A stretch of 11,018 nucleotides of DNA from CAZAFN01 sp964484795 (GTDB lineage Bacteria > Pseudomonadota > Alphaproteobacteria > Methylaequorales > Methylaequoraceae): contig CAZAFN010000035.1 of assembly GCA_964484795.1 (NCBI GenBank), forward strand, positions 1-11,018, written 5' to 3'. Shown here piece after piece: positions 1-6,034 of this stretch. The stretch's first letter is position 1; every line of letters begins with the position of its first letter. The position numbers and the translations under genes are program-made. A model generated the notes under the pieces. The model searched no databases, was not told the origin of the DNA, and saw nothing but the letters and a program-made list of their open reading frames with translations.

Positions 1-391
1 ATAACTTTGGTAATTTAATTAGATGAGACTTACAACTTTGGCAATCTGTATTTCCAAAACCTTTATATGCGATGGATGTTCCATGAATTTTAAGAATTTC
101 TTCTATTATTTTACACTCGTTTTGATTTAGAAAAGACAAAGCTTTAATTTCTTGGCTTTGAGTGGTTAACCAATCAATATGCCAGTGTTTTTTTTTTTTT
201 AATTTGAAATGCCTTTTACATCTACCTTGTATTCCACCAGGTCCATTGGCATTTCCAGCATAAGCATAAAAACCTGGTTTTATTTGAAAATTAAATTTTT
301 TAGGTAAAGAAACCTTTCTTACAAGTTTAATCAGCAACAAATAAGAGACTTTAGCTTTTTTTTTTTTAATTCTCAAGTCCATGATTCCCAT
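1..391 (-). CDS. DUF123 / GIY-YIG-like nuclease-family protein, C-terminus cut by window edge
   Basis: An open frame runs leftward from ATG at 391 (second in-frame ATG at 382) for 130 codons and leaves the window without a stop. The translation has a GIY-YIG-like strand (GFYAYAGNANGPGG, about residues 41-54), then GRCKRHF, a Lys run, HWHIDWL (about 68-74) and a late GFGNTDCQSCKSHL segment. This is the usual order in the DUF123 family, which is a divergent relative of GIY-YIG nucleases. Because that last motif normally lies near the C-terminus, only a few residues are probably missing. The family is often next to, or fused with, endonuclease III, and here nth is divergently transcribed 119 bases away. 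That supports a link to DNA repair, though no activity can be claimed. Two long A runs (12 and 13 bases in the coding strand) encode Lys tracts and keep the frame. There is no clear ribosome site. Confidence 0.8.
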   Translation of the reverse strand, partial: MGIMDLRIKKKKAKVSYLLLIKLVRKVSLPKKFNFQIKPGFYAYAGNANGPGGIQGRCKRHFKLKKKKHWHIDWLTTQSQEIKALSFLNQNECKIIEEILKIHGTSIAYKGFGNTDCQSCKSHLIKLPKL

Positions 392-510
392 CAATACAAA
401 AAATTTCTTACACCTTCATTATGACTTTAGCAAAGAAATTTATGATATATATAAATAACTATTAATTTTTAAATTAAAAAAAGAATTTGCGTTTAAGACA
501 GGCTTAAATA
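392..510. promoter_or_regulatory. Divergent promoter region between the DUF123 gene and nth
   Basis: These 119 bases separate two genes transcribed away from each other, so both promoters should lie here. The stretch is almost entirely A and T (for example the TATATATAAATA-like run near 448-460). No convincing -35/-10 pair or operator can be singled out by eye. Confidence 0.35.
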
Positions 511-1161
511 ATGACCAAAAAAGAGCGATCCAATGTAATATTAAAGATTTTAAATGAAATATACCCAAAAACTCCAATTCCACTAAACCATTCAAATAAA
601 TTTGAGTTGCTTATTGCTGTCTTATTAAGTGCACAATGCACGGATAAAAGAGTTAATAAGATCACACCATTACTTTTTGCTAAGGCCAACAGTCCTATAA
701 AAATGAAAAAAATTCCATTAGAAAAAATCTATAATATTATTCGTCCTTGCGGTTTAGCACCTCAAAAATCAAAGGCGATTTATAATTTATCAGGTATTCT
801 GGCAACGGAATATAACGGAAATGTACCTGAAAACTTCGAAGATCTAGAAAATCTTCCTGGTGTAGGCCATAAAACTGCCAGTGTAGTAATGTCTCAAGGT
901 TTTGGTTACCCCGCATTTCCGGTAGACACTCACATTCATCGTCTAGCTCAAAGATGGGGGTTAACGAATGGCAAAAATGTTGTTCAAACTGAAAAAGATC
1001 TCAAAAGATTATTCCCCAAAAAATTATGGAACAAACTCCATCTTCAAATAATATATTACGGCAGAGAATTTTGTACTGCAAGAAGTTGTTATGGTTTAGA
1101 ATGTAGAATCTGTAACACTTGTTATCCTAATCGAAAAGAACCAGTTATAACTAAAAAATAA
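511..1161 (+). CDS. nth: Endonuclease III (DNA glycosylase/AP lyase)
   Basis: This is a base-excision repair enzyme that removes oxidised pyrimidines and cleaves the abasic site. The protein has 216 residues, close to the 211 of the E. coli enzyme. The N-terminal helical part carries LLSAQCTDKRVN (about 38-49). The helix-hairpin-helix LPGVGHKTA (115-123) holds the catalytic lysine K121. FPVDTHIHR (136-144) holds the catalytic aspartate D139. The C-terminal iron-sulfur region has cysteines at 188, 193, 198, 201 and 204. Its spacing differs from the common C-X6-C-X2-C-X5-C: read as C188-X9-C198-X2-C201-X2-C204, it resembles the GREFC...C-X2-C form that I recall from some other bacterial lineages. 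The start at 511 is the first plausible ATG and keeps the family length. The divergent neighbour is a DUF123 protein. Confidence 0.95.
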   Translation: MTKKERSNVILKILNEIYPKTPIPLNHSNKFELLIAVLLSAQCTDKRVNKITPLLFAKANSPIKMKKIPLEKIYNIIRPCGLAPQKSKAIYNLSGILATEYNGNVPENFEDLENLPGVGHKTASVVMSQGFGYPAFPVDTHIHRLAQRWGLTNGKNVVQTEKDLKRLFPKKLWNKLHLQIIYYGREFCTARSCYGLECRICNTCYPNRKEPVITKK

Positions 1162-1302
1162 AAACCAGTTAAAAATAATGTGTTTCACTGTAAAAGTGGT
1201 ATAATTATTTATAATAAAAAAATTGCTGAAAAAAACTTACAAATTTTATAAAAATAGTATTATGTATAAGCTTTATTATTGCAATTTTTCTGAAAAATAA
1301 TT

Positions 1303-2373
1303 ATGGCCAAAAAAGTTAAAATTGTAGCAATTGTTGAAACAGAGGATGGGGCTGTATTTGATGATTCAACAATAAATCGCTCAGTCGGTTTATTAGGCAC
1401 GGTTCAGTCATACAATATTGGATATGATACCGAAGAAATTGAAGCTGATTCTTTGGACACTAAAGGTTCTGTAGAAGAGAAAAAAAAACCAACATCCCCT
1501 GCATCATCTGAAACTTCCAATTACATTAGGGATGCAAATAAGATCTATTTTGGATCACTTACTTTTGATGAGAGAAAGTCAATTGCCATAGCAGTAATCA
1601 ATACTGCTAATTTAGATAAAATAGAAAATAATTCAGAATTAAAAAAAAAAATCATGACTATGATTTCAAATAAACTTGAATTAGATGATTCCAATGTAGA
1701 AAGTTTGTTGAATGACACAAACGACAAATCATTGTTTGAAGTTTTAAAGCAGAAATTTTTAGAAGGTGACCTAATTCAGATGTTTATCTACATTTGGGAA
1801 AAGGTCTTGTCAAAGGGGGAAGAGGATGATTTTGAGGTTGAATTAGTAGAGACAACTGCTGAGAAATTTGGATTGGAAAAACCAAATATAACTGATACAA
1901 AAAAACAGGGAAATGAAAGAGCCAAAATCAACAAGGCAATTGAAATAATTGATTCAGGGAAAGTACCTTACAACAAATTGAAAGCTTTGGAGAAAACAGT
2001 TCTTTTAGCATTGCTACTAACTGAATGTTCAACAATTGATGGAAAAATTTCTCCTGATGATCTCAAACAATTAAAAGCCGTTCTTAATGAACAATTTAAT
2101 ATTTCTGGTAACGCTGCAACTGTAGTTTTAGAAAAAGAAATGACATATTCACTTACTAAGAAAGTTGAACAGGTTGAAGTCTATAGAGAAAAATATGAAC
2201 TAATTGAATTTTTGTGGGAAAGAATACTTTCTACTGAAGCGACTATTAAAGATGACGAGATGGAATTAATTCGTAAAATGGTTAGAAGATTAGACATTTC
2301 AGATGTTGAATCAGAAGGTGCAAGGAAAGATGTTGAGCAAAATTTAAATCCTGATGGGAATAAATCTGAATAA
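1303..2373 (+). CDS. Tandem TerB-like domain protein
   Basis: This acidic, soluble 356-residue protein has no signal peptide or membrane segment. Residues 228-335 look like a TerB-like (tellurite-resistance B / DjlA-type) helical domain: KTVLLALLLTECSTIDGKIS is the typical first helix plus acidic DGxIS turn, followed by helices through EFLWERILS and DDEMELIRKMVRRLDIS. Residues 89-195 repeat the same layout in weaker form (ERKSIAIAVINTANLDKI, then FIYIWEKVLSKGE and LVETTAEKFGLE), so the protein appears to hold two copies. Residues 1-50 form a separate unrecognised beta-rich start, followed by a Lys/Pro/Ser-rich linker (about 58-72). The next gene on the same strand, 106 bases on, encodes a J-domain protein. 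TerB and J domains are fused in DjlA, so the two products may act together. Tellurite resistance itself should not be inferred. There is no strong ribosome site before the ATG. Confidence 0.7.
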   Translation: MAKKVKIVAIVETEDGAVFDDSTINRSVGLLGTVQSYNIGYDTEEIEADSLDTKGSVEEKKKPTSPASSETSNYIRDANKIYFGSLTFDERKSIAIAVINTANLDKIENNSELKKKIMTMISNKLELDDSNVESLLNDTNDKSLFEVLKQKFLEGDLIQMFIYIWEKVLSKGEEDDFEVELVETTAEKFGLEKPNITDTKKQGNERAKINKAIEIIDSGKVPYNKLKALEKTVLLALLLTECSTIDGKISPDDLKQLKAVLNEQFNISGNAATVVLEKEMTYSLTKKVEQVEVYREKYELIEFLWERILSTEATIKDDEMELIRKMVRRLDISDVESEGARKDVEQNLNPDGNKSE

Positions 2374-2479
2374 AAATTATCTCTGGCATAACAAAAGGCC
2401 TCCCTCCTCTTTCATTTTAAATCTACAAACTAATCAATGTGTAGTTTATTTTACAGATAGATTAAGCTAATGTGGAGTA

Positions 2480-3259
2480 ATGAAGAACTATTATCACACT
2501 CTTGGACTTTCTTACGAAGCTAAGCCAGAACTTCAGCTGATCAACGCTGCATATAAAGCACTTGTAAAGTTGTATCATCCAGATGTTTATGAAGGAGATA
2601 GAAAATCCTTGAAAAGAAAAATCACAGAAATAAATGAAGCATATGAAGTGCTAAGTGATTATAAAAAAAAAGAAGATTACGATAAAGAACTTAATAACTA
2701 TCAACATAAGAACTTTTCTAAATTTTCAGATGAAGACTTTGATGATCAGGATTTATTTAACGAAAAATATGTCAATGAAGATTGGGATATTGCGCTCCTT
2801 GTTTACCCGGAACTAGAAGTTAAAAAACTACTTCTTGATAAGTATAGCCAAAGACTTGGTCTGCAGTTTCAATTTTATTTATTGGAAACCAAGGAATTTC
2901 ACAAACTAAATAAAATTACAGACCTATTTTTAAATGCATTTTTAGAAAAAAAATTTGGAACCTCAACAAACATAAAGTTTTTGTCAAGATTGCTAATTGA
3001 AAATGATTTTAAAACACAAGCAATTTATCTAAATAAATTGGTTAAGGTAATCGGTTCCTTTAGTGAAAAAAGAATATTAAATGCATTTTTCAAAGAAAAC
3101 CCTGAAATTGAAGAAAAATATATTTCAAAACTTAACTATCAAGGCCTTAAAAAAACATCTAAAAACTCAAAAATACCAAACTTTGATGATTTACATAAAC
3201 CAATAGTTTTGATCTGCATATTAATTTTATTCCTTTTTTTGATTTTGACGATCAAATGA
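2480..3259 (+). CDS. J-domain (DnaJ-like) co-chaperone with C-terminal membrane anchor
   Basis: The first 70 residues form a J domain. YYHTLGLSYEAK opens it, the HPD motif that stimulates DnaK ATPase is at 33-35 (LYHPDV), and INEAYEVLSDYKKKEDYD closes it. The middle (about 75-235) is charged, helical and unrecognised, without the Gly/Phe or zinc regions of DnaJ proper. The last 19 residues (about 241-259) are a run of hydrophobic residues ending in TIK. That is a tail anchor which would leave the J domain in the cytoplasm, tethered to the membrane. The gene follows the TerB-like protein on the same strand; in DjlA these two domains and a membrane segment are parts of one protein. GGAG lies only two bases before the ATG, an unusually short gap. 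An out-of-frame ATG at 2471 precedes it. Its role is probably to recruit DnaK to a membrane-linked client. Confidence 0.88.
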   Translation: MKNYYHTLGLSYEAKPELQLINAAYKALVKLYHPDVYEGDRKSLKRKITEINEAYEVLSDYKKKEDYDKELNNYQHKNFSKFSDEDFDDQDLFNEKYVNEDWDIALLVYPELEVKKLLLDKYSQRLGLQFQFYLLETKEFHKLNKITDLFLNAFLEKKFGTSTNIKFLSRLLIENDFKTQAIYLNKLVKVIGSFSEKRILNAFFKENPEIEEKYISKLNYQGLKKTSKNSKIPNFDDLHKPIVLICILILFLFLILTIK

Positions 3260-3307
3260 AAAAAAAAACACTAAGGATCAAATAAGAATTAAGGGTTATA
3301 AGTATAT

Positions 3308-3553
3308 CTATTTTTGATTGACCTTAAATAAAGCCAATGCCTTATTAAGAATTCTTTCAGATTCTTCTAGATTTCCTAGTTTTAATGCCTCTTCACCTTT
3401 AAAACGCAAATCTAAAATTTTGGAATATTTTTCAGATGTCAAGTTAATATCCGTAGATTGAAGATTCTTATCAATTTCAGCCATAGAACCATAAGGGCAA
3501 GCTATAAGATCAAATGAAAAAAGTAATGCTAAACAGATTATATAAATTTTCAT
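3308..3553 (-). CDS. Small predicted lipoprotein with one TPR-like helix pair
   Basis: The 81-residue product begins with a short hydrophobic signal (MKIYIICLALLFSFDLIAC). L16-I17-A18-C19 fits a lipobox, which would make Cys19 the lipidated residue; cleavage by ordinary signal peptidase is the alternative. The mature part is helical and charged. Residues about 47-77 (KILDLRFKGEEALKLGNLEE and the ERILNKALALF that follows) look like one tetratricopeptide-type hairpin, too little for a full TPR array. AAGGAG stands ten bases before the ATG, one of the better ribosome sites in the window. It is the last gene of the minus-strand block and meets the J-domain gene tail to tail. No family is recognised. 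It probably acts in the envelope. Confidence 0.65.
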   Translation of the reverse strand: MKIYIICLALLFSFDLIACPYGSMAEIDKNLQSTDINLTSEKYSKILDLRFKGEEALKLGNLEESERILNKALALFKVNQK

Positions 3554-3651
3554 ATCAATAATTCTCCTTAAATATACTAGTTTCTTTTTATTTAATTGCC
3601 AAATATTTTTTGTATTGAACTAATATTTTTGACATTATTCTGAAGATTGTT

Positions 3652-3822
3652 TCAGTCTTCTTGTAATTCATGGATATCATGATCTATGTCTTCAAGAAAT
3701 GATTTTATTAGTTCTAAATCCTCACGAATTACCGTGTTTTCAGTGTTTAATTTAAAAATTATGAAAATTAGAATAAGAATTATTATTGCAACTCCAAGTA
3801 AACCAATATTTATTTTTGACAT
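3652..3822 (-). CDS. Small single-pass membrane protein, 56 residues
   Basis: An open frame from ATG 3822 to TGA 3652 encodes 56 residues. After MSKIN comes a continuous hydrophobic helix (about 6-23, GLLGVAIIILILIFIIF). A charged, helix-prone tail of about 33 residues follows, rich in Asp and Glu and ending HDIHELQED. This is a typical short bitopic membrane protein. It lies just past the terminator of the nearer pqqA copy on the same strand, 16 bases beyond the hairpin, so it is either expressed by read-through or from its own start. The ribosome site is weak (GAAG). Biased composition and a clear membrane segment argue that it is real. An opposite-strand frame over the same bases has no such features. 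The function is unknown. Confidence 0.5.
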   Translation of the reverse strand: MSKINIGLLGVAIIILILIFIIFKLNTENTVIREDLELIKSFLEDIDHDIHELQED

Positions 3823-3843
3823 AACTTTATCTTCAGAAAAAAA

Positions 3844-3866
3844 AAACCTGGCAACTAGCCAGGTTT
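3844..3866 (-). terminator. Intrinsic terminator of pqqA copy 1
   Basis: On the minus strand, AAACCTGGC and GCCAGGTTT form a perfect 9-bp stem with a 5-base loop (TAGTT). It is followed by seven further T residues (plus-strand A run 3837-3843). It begins 28 bases after the pqqA stop and has the classic GC-rich stem plus U-tract layout. Confidence 0.9.
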
Positions 3867-3894
3867 CTTAAAACATTTAAAATGTAATGTTTAC

Positions 3895-3972
3895 TTACTT
3901 CTCAGCGCAAGCATAAGAATTGATCTCTAGACCAACTGAGATTTCAGCGATTTTTGGTGTATTCCAAGCCAT
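3895..3972 (-). CDS. pqqA: Pyrroloquinoline quinone precursor peptide PqqA, copy 1
   Basis: This is the ribosomally made peptide from which the redox cofactor PQQ is carved. The 25 residues match the PqqA pattern closely: Met, Trp3, Pro6, then EISVGLEINSY and a final Ala-Glu. Glu16 and Tyr20 form the required E-X3-Y pair, which the radical-SAM enzyme PqqE (with chaperone PqqD) cross-links before protease, PqqB and PqqC steps. Methylotroph PqqA peptides share the W..P....E(I)xVG(M/L)E(V/I)xSY layout. AAGGAG (3979-3984) lies six bases before the ATG, an excellent ribosome site in a genome with few, which suggests high expression. No pqqB, C, D or E gene is in the window. An identical second copy is at 5007-5084. 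The gene is short enough to be missed by routine gene callers. Confidence 0.92.
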   Translation of the reverse strand: MAWNTPKIAEISVGLEINSYACAEK

Positions 3973-4067
3973 TTTTTGCTCCTTAAGTTAAAATACTATT
4001 AATATAATTGTATCCTTTATACCATAGTCATCTGAATCAAGCCTGATTAGAGCATTCATATTATATT
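3973..4067 (-). promoter_or_regulatory. Leader and probable promoter of pqqA copy 1 (identical before copy 2)
   Basis: These 95 bases upstream of pqqA are duplicated exactly with the gene (5085-5179). They contain AAGGAG at 3979-3984, a TACAAT (minus strand, 4007-4012) and a TATAAA (4016-4021) as possible -10 elements. There is also an inverted repeat AATCA-4-TGATT at 4035-4048 overlapping a TTGATT, at the position expected for a -35 box or an operator. No single -35/-10 pair has ideal spacing, so the exact start is uncertain. Confidence 0.45.
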
Positions 4068-4104
4068 CAGAATATCTAATATCAAAATATCAAAAAAATT
4101 AAAA

Positions 4105-4725
4105 TCAATCAGGTAACAAATCAATTTTATTTGTAAATAAACTTGGATTTTTTTCTCTGTAGGCAAAATCTTTCCTAACATATTCATTCTGATTAACAAA
4201 TATATCAATTAGTTTTCTTCTAGCAAAATTAGATGATTCAATTTCCTTGCAACCATAAAAGTCTGTTAGCCATGACTGAACACTAATTTTAAGAGTTTTA
4301 TCATCAAAATAAGTTTTATAGTCAGAGTACGTATTTTGATTAAAATTTACATCATCACTTTGTTCATCAGAATGATAGGGTGAATCAATCATTTCATACT
4401 CATCATTTCCTTTTGATTTCCACAATTGATATTTTCTTACTCCTCGAGTAAGTGTTATTTCTCCAATGTTTGGCCATAATGTTCCGATTATATTCTTATG
4501 TTTAAACACTAGTATATTTTTAAATGCTCCACTATTGTTAACCATCCCATAAGGATGAATGTCAAATCCAGTGCTCCAAGATTTTTGAACATATTTACAT
4601 TTGAATATTTGATTATTATAAAAACCCTTAAGCATCTTATTAAAATTTTTTCTATCACTAAAATTATCGGCTTTCAAATTTGTAATGGAGATTAAAAAGA
4701 TCACTCCCAGAATAAAAATTCTCAT
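4105..4725 (-). CDS. Exported hypothetical protein between the two pqqA copies
   Basis: The 206-residue product starts with a clear signal peptide (MRIFILGVIFLISITNLKA, likely cut before DN). A soluble periplasmic or secreted domain follows, rich in Asn, Lys and Tyr. It has only two cysteines after the signal (IFKCKY near residue 43 and FYGCKE near 157), which could form a disulfide. The middle looks like alternating beta strands (NILVFKHKNIIGTLWP, then EITLTRGVRKYQLWKS). I recognise no family. The gene lies in the single-copy 882 bases between the two 230-bp repeats. Its stop is 37 bases from copy 1, so recombination between the repeats would delete it. No strong ribosome site is seen; AGGT lies four bases before the ATG. 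A separate promoter is likely in the AT-rich stretch 4726-4949. Confidence 0.75.
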   Translation of the reverse strand: MRIFILGVIFLISITNLKADNFSDRKNFNKMLKGFYNNQIFKCKYVQKSWSTGFDIHPYGMVNNSGAFKNILVFKHKNIIGTLWPNIGEITLTRGVRKYQLWKSKGNDEYEMIDSPYHSDEQSDDVNFNQNTYSDYKTYFDDKTLKISVQSWLTDFYGCKEIESSNFARRKLIDIFVNQNEYVRKDFAYREKNPSLFTNKIDLLPD

Positions 4726-4949
4726 AATACCTAACCCAACACTCTAGTAAAAACTCTTGTCATATATTTTCATCATAAATAATAAATGATAAATATTTAA
4801 TCAATTACTTAAATTAATCAAATGAAAAATTACTAACTTGTAATTGAATATATTAAACTATAAAAAATAAATTTTTAATATATAATAATATCATAGCTTT
4901 ACAATAACTATATGAACCTCTGTATTAGGTGTAAACTTGTAAAAAGTGC
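4726..4949. other. AT-rich intergenic stretch without a gene
   Basis: These bases lie upstream of the exported-protein gene and downstream of the pqqA copy 2 terminator. They are almost wholly A and T, with no open frame of note. I see no RNA structure beyond chance A/T palindromes. The minus strand is the probable promoter of the 206-residue protein. Confidence 0.4.
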
Positions 4950-4955
4950 AAAAAA

Positions 4956-4978
4956 AAACCTGGCAACTAGCCAGGTTT
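4956..4978 (-). terminator. Intrinsic terminator of pqqA copy 2
   Basis: This is the same 9-bp stem, 5-base loop hairpin as in copy 1, followed on the minus strand by a T tract (plus-strand A run 4950-4955). The cytosine at 4949 marks the end of the repeat. Confidence 0.9.
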
Positions 4979-5006
4979 CTTAAAACATTTAAAATGTAAT
5001 GTTTAC

Positions 5007-5084
5007 TTACTTCTCAGCGCAAGCATAAGAATTGATCTCTAGACCAACTGAGATTTCAGCGATTTTTGGTGTATTCCAAGCCAT
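5007..5084 (-). CDS. pqqA: Pyrroloquinoline quinone precursor peptide PqqA, copy 2
   Basis: This copy encodes the same 25 residues as the one at 3895-3972, base for base, with Glu16 and Tyr20 in place as the cross-link pair for PqqE. AAGGAG at 5091-5096 lies six bases before the ATG, and the intrinsic terminator follows 28 bases after the stop. Because leader and terminator are duplicated too, both genes should be expressed equally. This points to a dosage effect rather than divergence. Several PQQ producers carry more than one pqqA, often away from pqqBCDE, so an orphan copy is not in itself strange. The perfect identity is what stands out. Confidence 0.92.
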   Translation of the reverse strand: MAWNTPKIAEISVGLEINSYACAEK

Positions 5085-5185
5085 TTTTTGCTCCTTAAGT
5101 TAAAATACTATTAATATAATTGTATCCTTTATACCATAGTCATCTGAATCAAGCCTGATTAGAGCATTCATATTATATTAATGTG

Positions 5186-5548
5186 TTAAATTTTGTTGCC
5201 CTTAGTCAAGGTCTTAATATTTATACCTTTTTTAAATGATTCAAAATCCTCATAGGGCTTGCAATCACCCCTAAATGACGAATATCTATGATATTTTAGA
5301 TTCTTTCTATCAATTTTTGTTACTCCAAAATTTATTGAGTTTTCATTGGTAATATATTTTCCGACATCTTTTTTACTTAATTCCAACTCCTTTTCTCCAC
5401 CTTGAACTTTGTATTCAAAAACCCTATCATTCTCAAAAAAATAACCTATTGTATCACCATAAATCTTGCAAATAACTCCCTTACCATCAATCTCACCAGA
5501 TAATGCAAAATTAGCAAAAAAAACCAAAAAGAGAAAATATTTCAACAT
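5186..5548 (-). CDS. Small exported hypothetical protein, 120 residues
   Basis: A signal peptide (MLKYFLFLVFFANFALSG, cut near residue 17-18) precedes about 100 residues with a beta-rich pattern. There is GKGVICKIYG, then YFFENDRVFEYKV, an ENSINFGVTKIDRKNLKYH segment and a final region with a second cysteine (GDCKPYEDF). The motif order of a short Cys-containing strand, a YxFxxxxVxxY strand and an N/WGxxxIDRKxLxL strand resembles small exported proteins I associate with SAR11-like genomes. That resemblance is from memory and gives no function. The gene stops six bases before repeat copy 2, so pqqA copy 2 may be transcribed behind it as well as from its own leader. No ribosome site is visible. 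Confidence 0.7.
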   Translation of the reverse strand: MLKYFLFLVFFANFALSGEIDGKGVICKIYGDTIGYFFENDRVFEYKVQGGEKELELSKKDVGKYITNENSINFGVTKIDRKNLKYHRYSSFRGDCKPYEDFESFKKGINIKTLTKGNKI

Positions 5549-5626
5549 AATTAAAAAAAGAATTAAATAACAATACTATTAATTATAAGTAAATAATATT
5601 TAAGAATAAATACAAGAAATTAAAAG

Positions 5627-5932
5627 TCATCGTTCCTCCCTTATAAAATCCTGACAAGGATAACTTATGCTTGTATCAACTCTAACCAAATCGTCATCAC
5701 CACAAGTATAATAGCACTGTCTTTCACTTTCAAAATTGTCTCGATCTATTAATTCATTTGTTAGATTACATTTAATTAAAATCTTCTTCTTCTCTCCTAC
5801 TTGTTGAGCGTTAGAAGAAGATTCTTTATTTTTATCAACCAAATTTGGATTAAGTAATAATTTCATCTTATTCACATTCAAAGCAAGTGCTATGAAAAAT
5901 GCAATGATCAATGCTATTATAAATTTTGACAT
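5627..5932 (-). CDS. Single-pass membrane protein with four-cysteine periplasmic domain
   Basis: The 101-residue product starts MSKFIIALIIAFFIALALNV, a signal anchor or uncleaved membrane helix. A linker of about 30 polar residues follows, then a small domain with four cysteines (KILIKCNLTN, ERQCYYTCGDDD and YPCQDF). Even cysteine number and location suggest two disulfides in the periplasm. Paired-cysteine binding of a metal is the alternative. It opens the minus-strand block of small envelope proteins and is divergent from the glutamine amidotransferase. The MSK-plus-hydrophobic start resembles that of the 56-residue membrane protein at 3652-3822, but the tails differ. No family is recognised and there is no strong ribosome site. 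Confidence 0.65.
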   Translation of the reverse strand: MSKFIIALIIAFFIALALNVNKMKLLLNPNLVDKNKESSSNAQQVGEKKKILIKCNLTNELIDRDNFESERQCYYTCGDDDLVRVDTSISYPCQDFIREER

Positions 5933-6034
5933 TGACTAATTATATTCATTGATTAAACACTTTTCAAAATGGAATAATCATTATTGTCAAAAAAAACTTT
6001 TAATAGTTATAAATTTGTTTACTCTTCAAACTTA

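Larger units (their letters stand above)
3838..4067. repeat. 230-bp direct repeat, copy 1 (complete pqqA cassette)
   Basis: Every base from 3838 to 4067 matches 4950-5179 at a constant offset of 1112. The match ends abruptly on both sides (A against C on the left, C against A on the right). The unit contains, on the minus strand, about 95 bases of upstream region, AAGGAG, the 25-codon pqqA, a 28-base spacer and the intrinsic terminator. It is therefore a self-contained transcription unit. Perfect identity in non-coding parts means the duplication is recent or kept uniform by gene conversion. No transposase or terminal inverted repeat accompanies it. Confidence 0.97.
4950..5179. repeat. 230-bp direct repeat, copy 2 (complete pqqA cassette)
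   Basis: This is the second identical copy of the unit at 3838-4067, in the same orientation, with 882 single-copy bases between them. It again carries leader, AAGGAG, pqqA and terminator. It ends six bases before the TAA of the next exported-protein gene upstream (on the minus strand). Confidence 0.97.

Noticed and set aside
1303..2373. Tellurite-resistance function from the TerB-like domain
   Set aside because: No other ter genes are present and TerB-like domains occur in many unrelated roles.
3686..3871. A 61-codon plus-strand frame over the small membrane protein and pqqA terminator
   Set aside because: It covers the terminator hairpin and is antisense to a better candidate with a clear membrane helix.
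3838..5179. The 230-bp repeats as insertion-sequence or MITE copies
   Set aside because: No terminal inverted repeats, no target duplication seen at the ends, and the content is a normal gene with promoter and terminator.
5984..6034. TTG start adding 17 residues to the glutamine amidotransferase
   Set aside because: No ribosome site, and the family's first strand begins right after the ATG at 6035.
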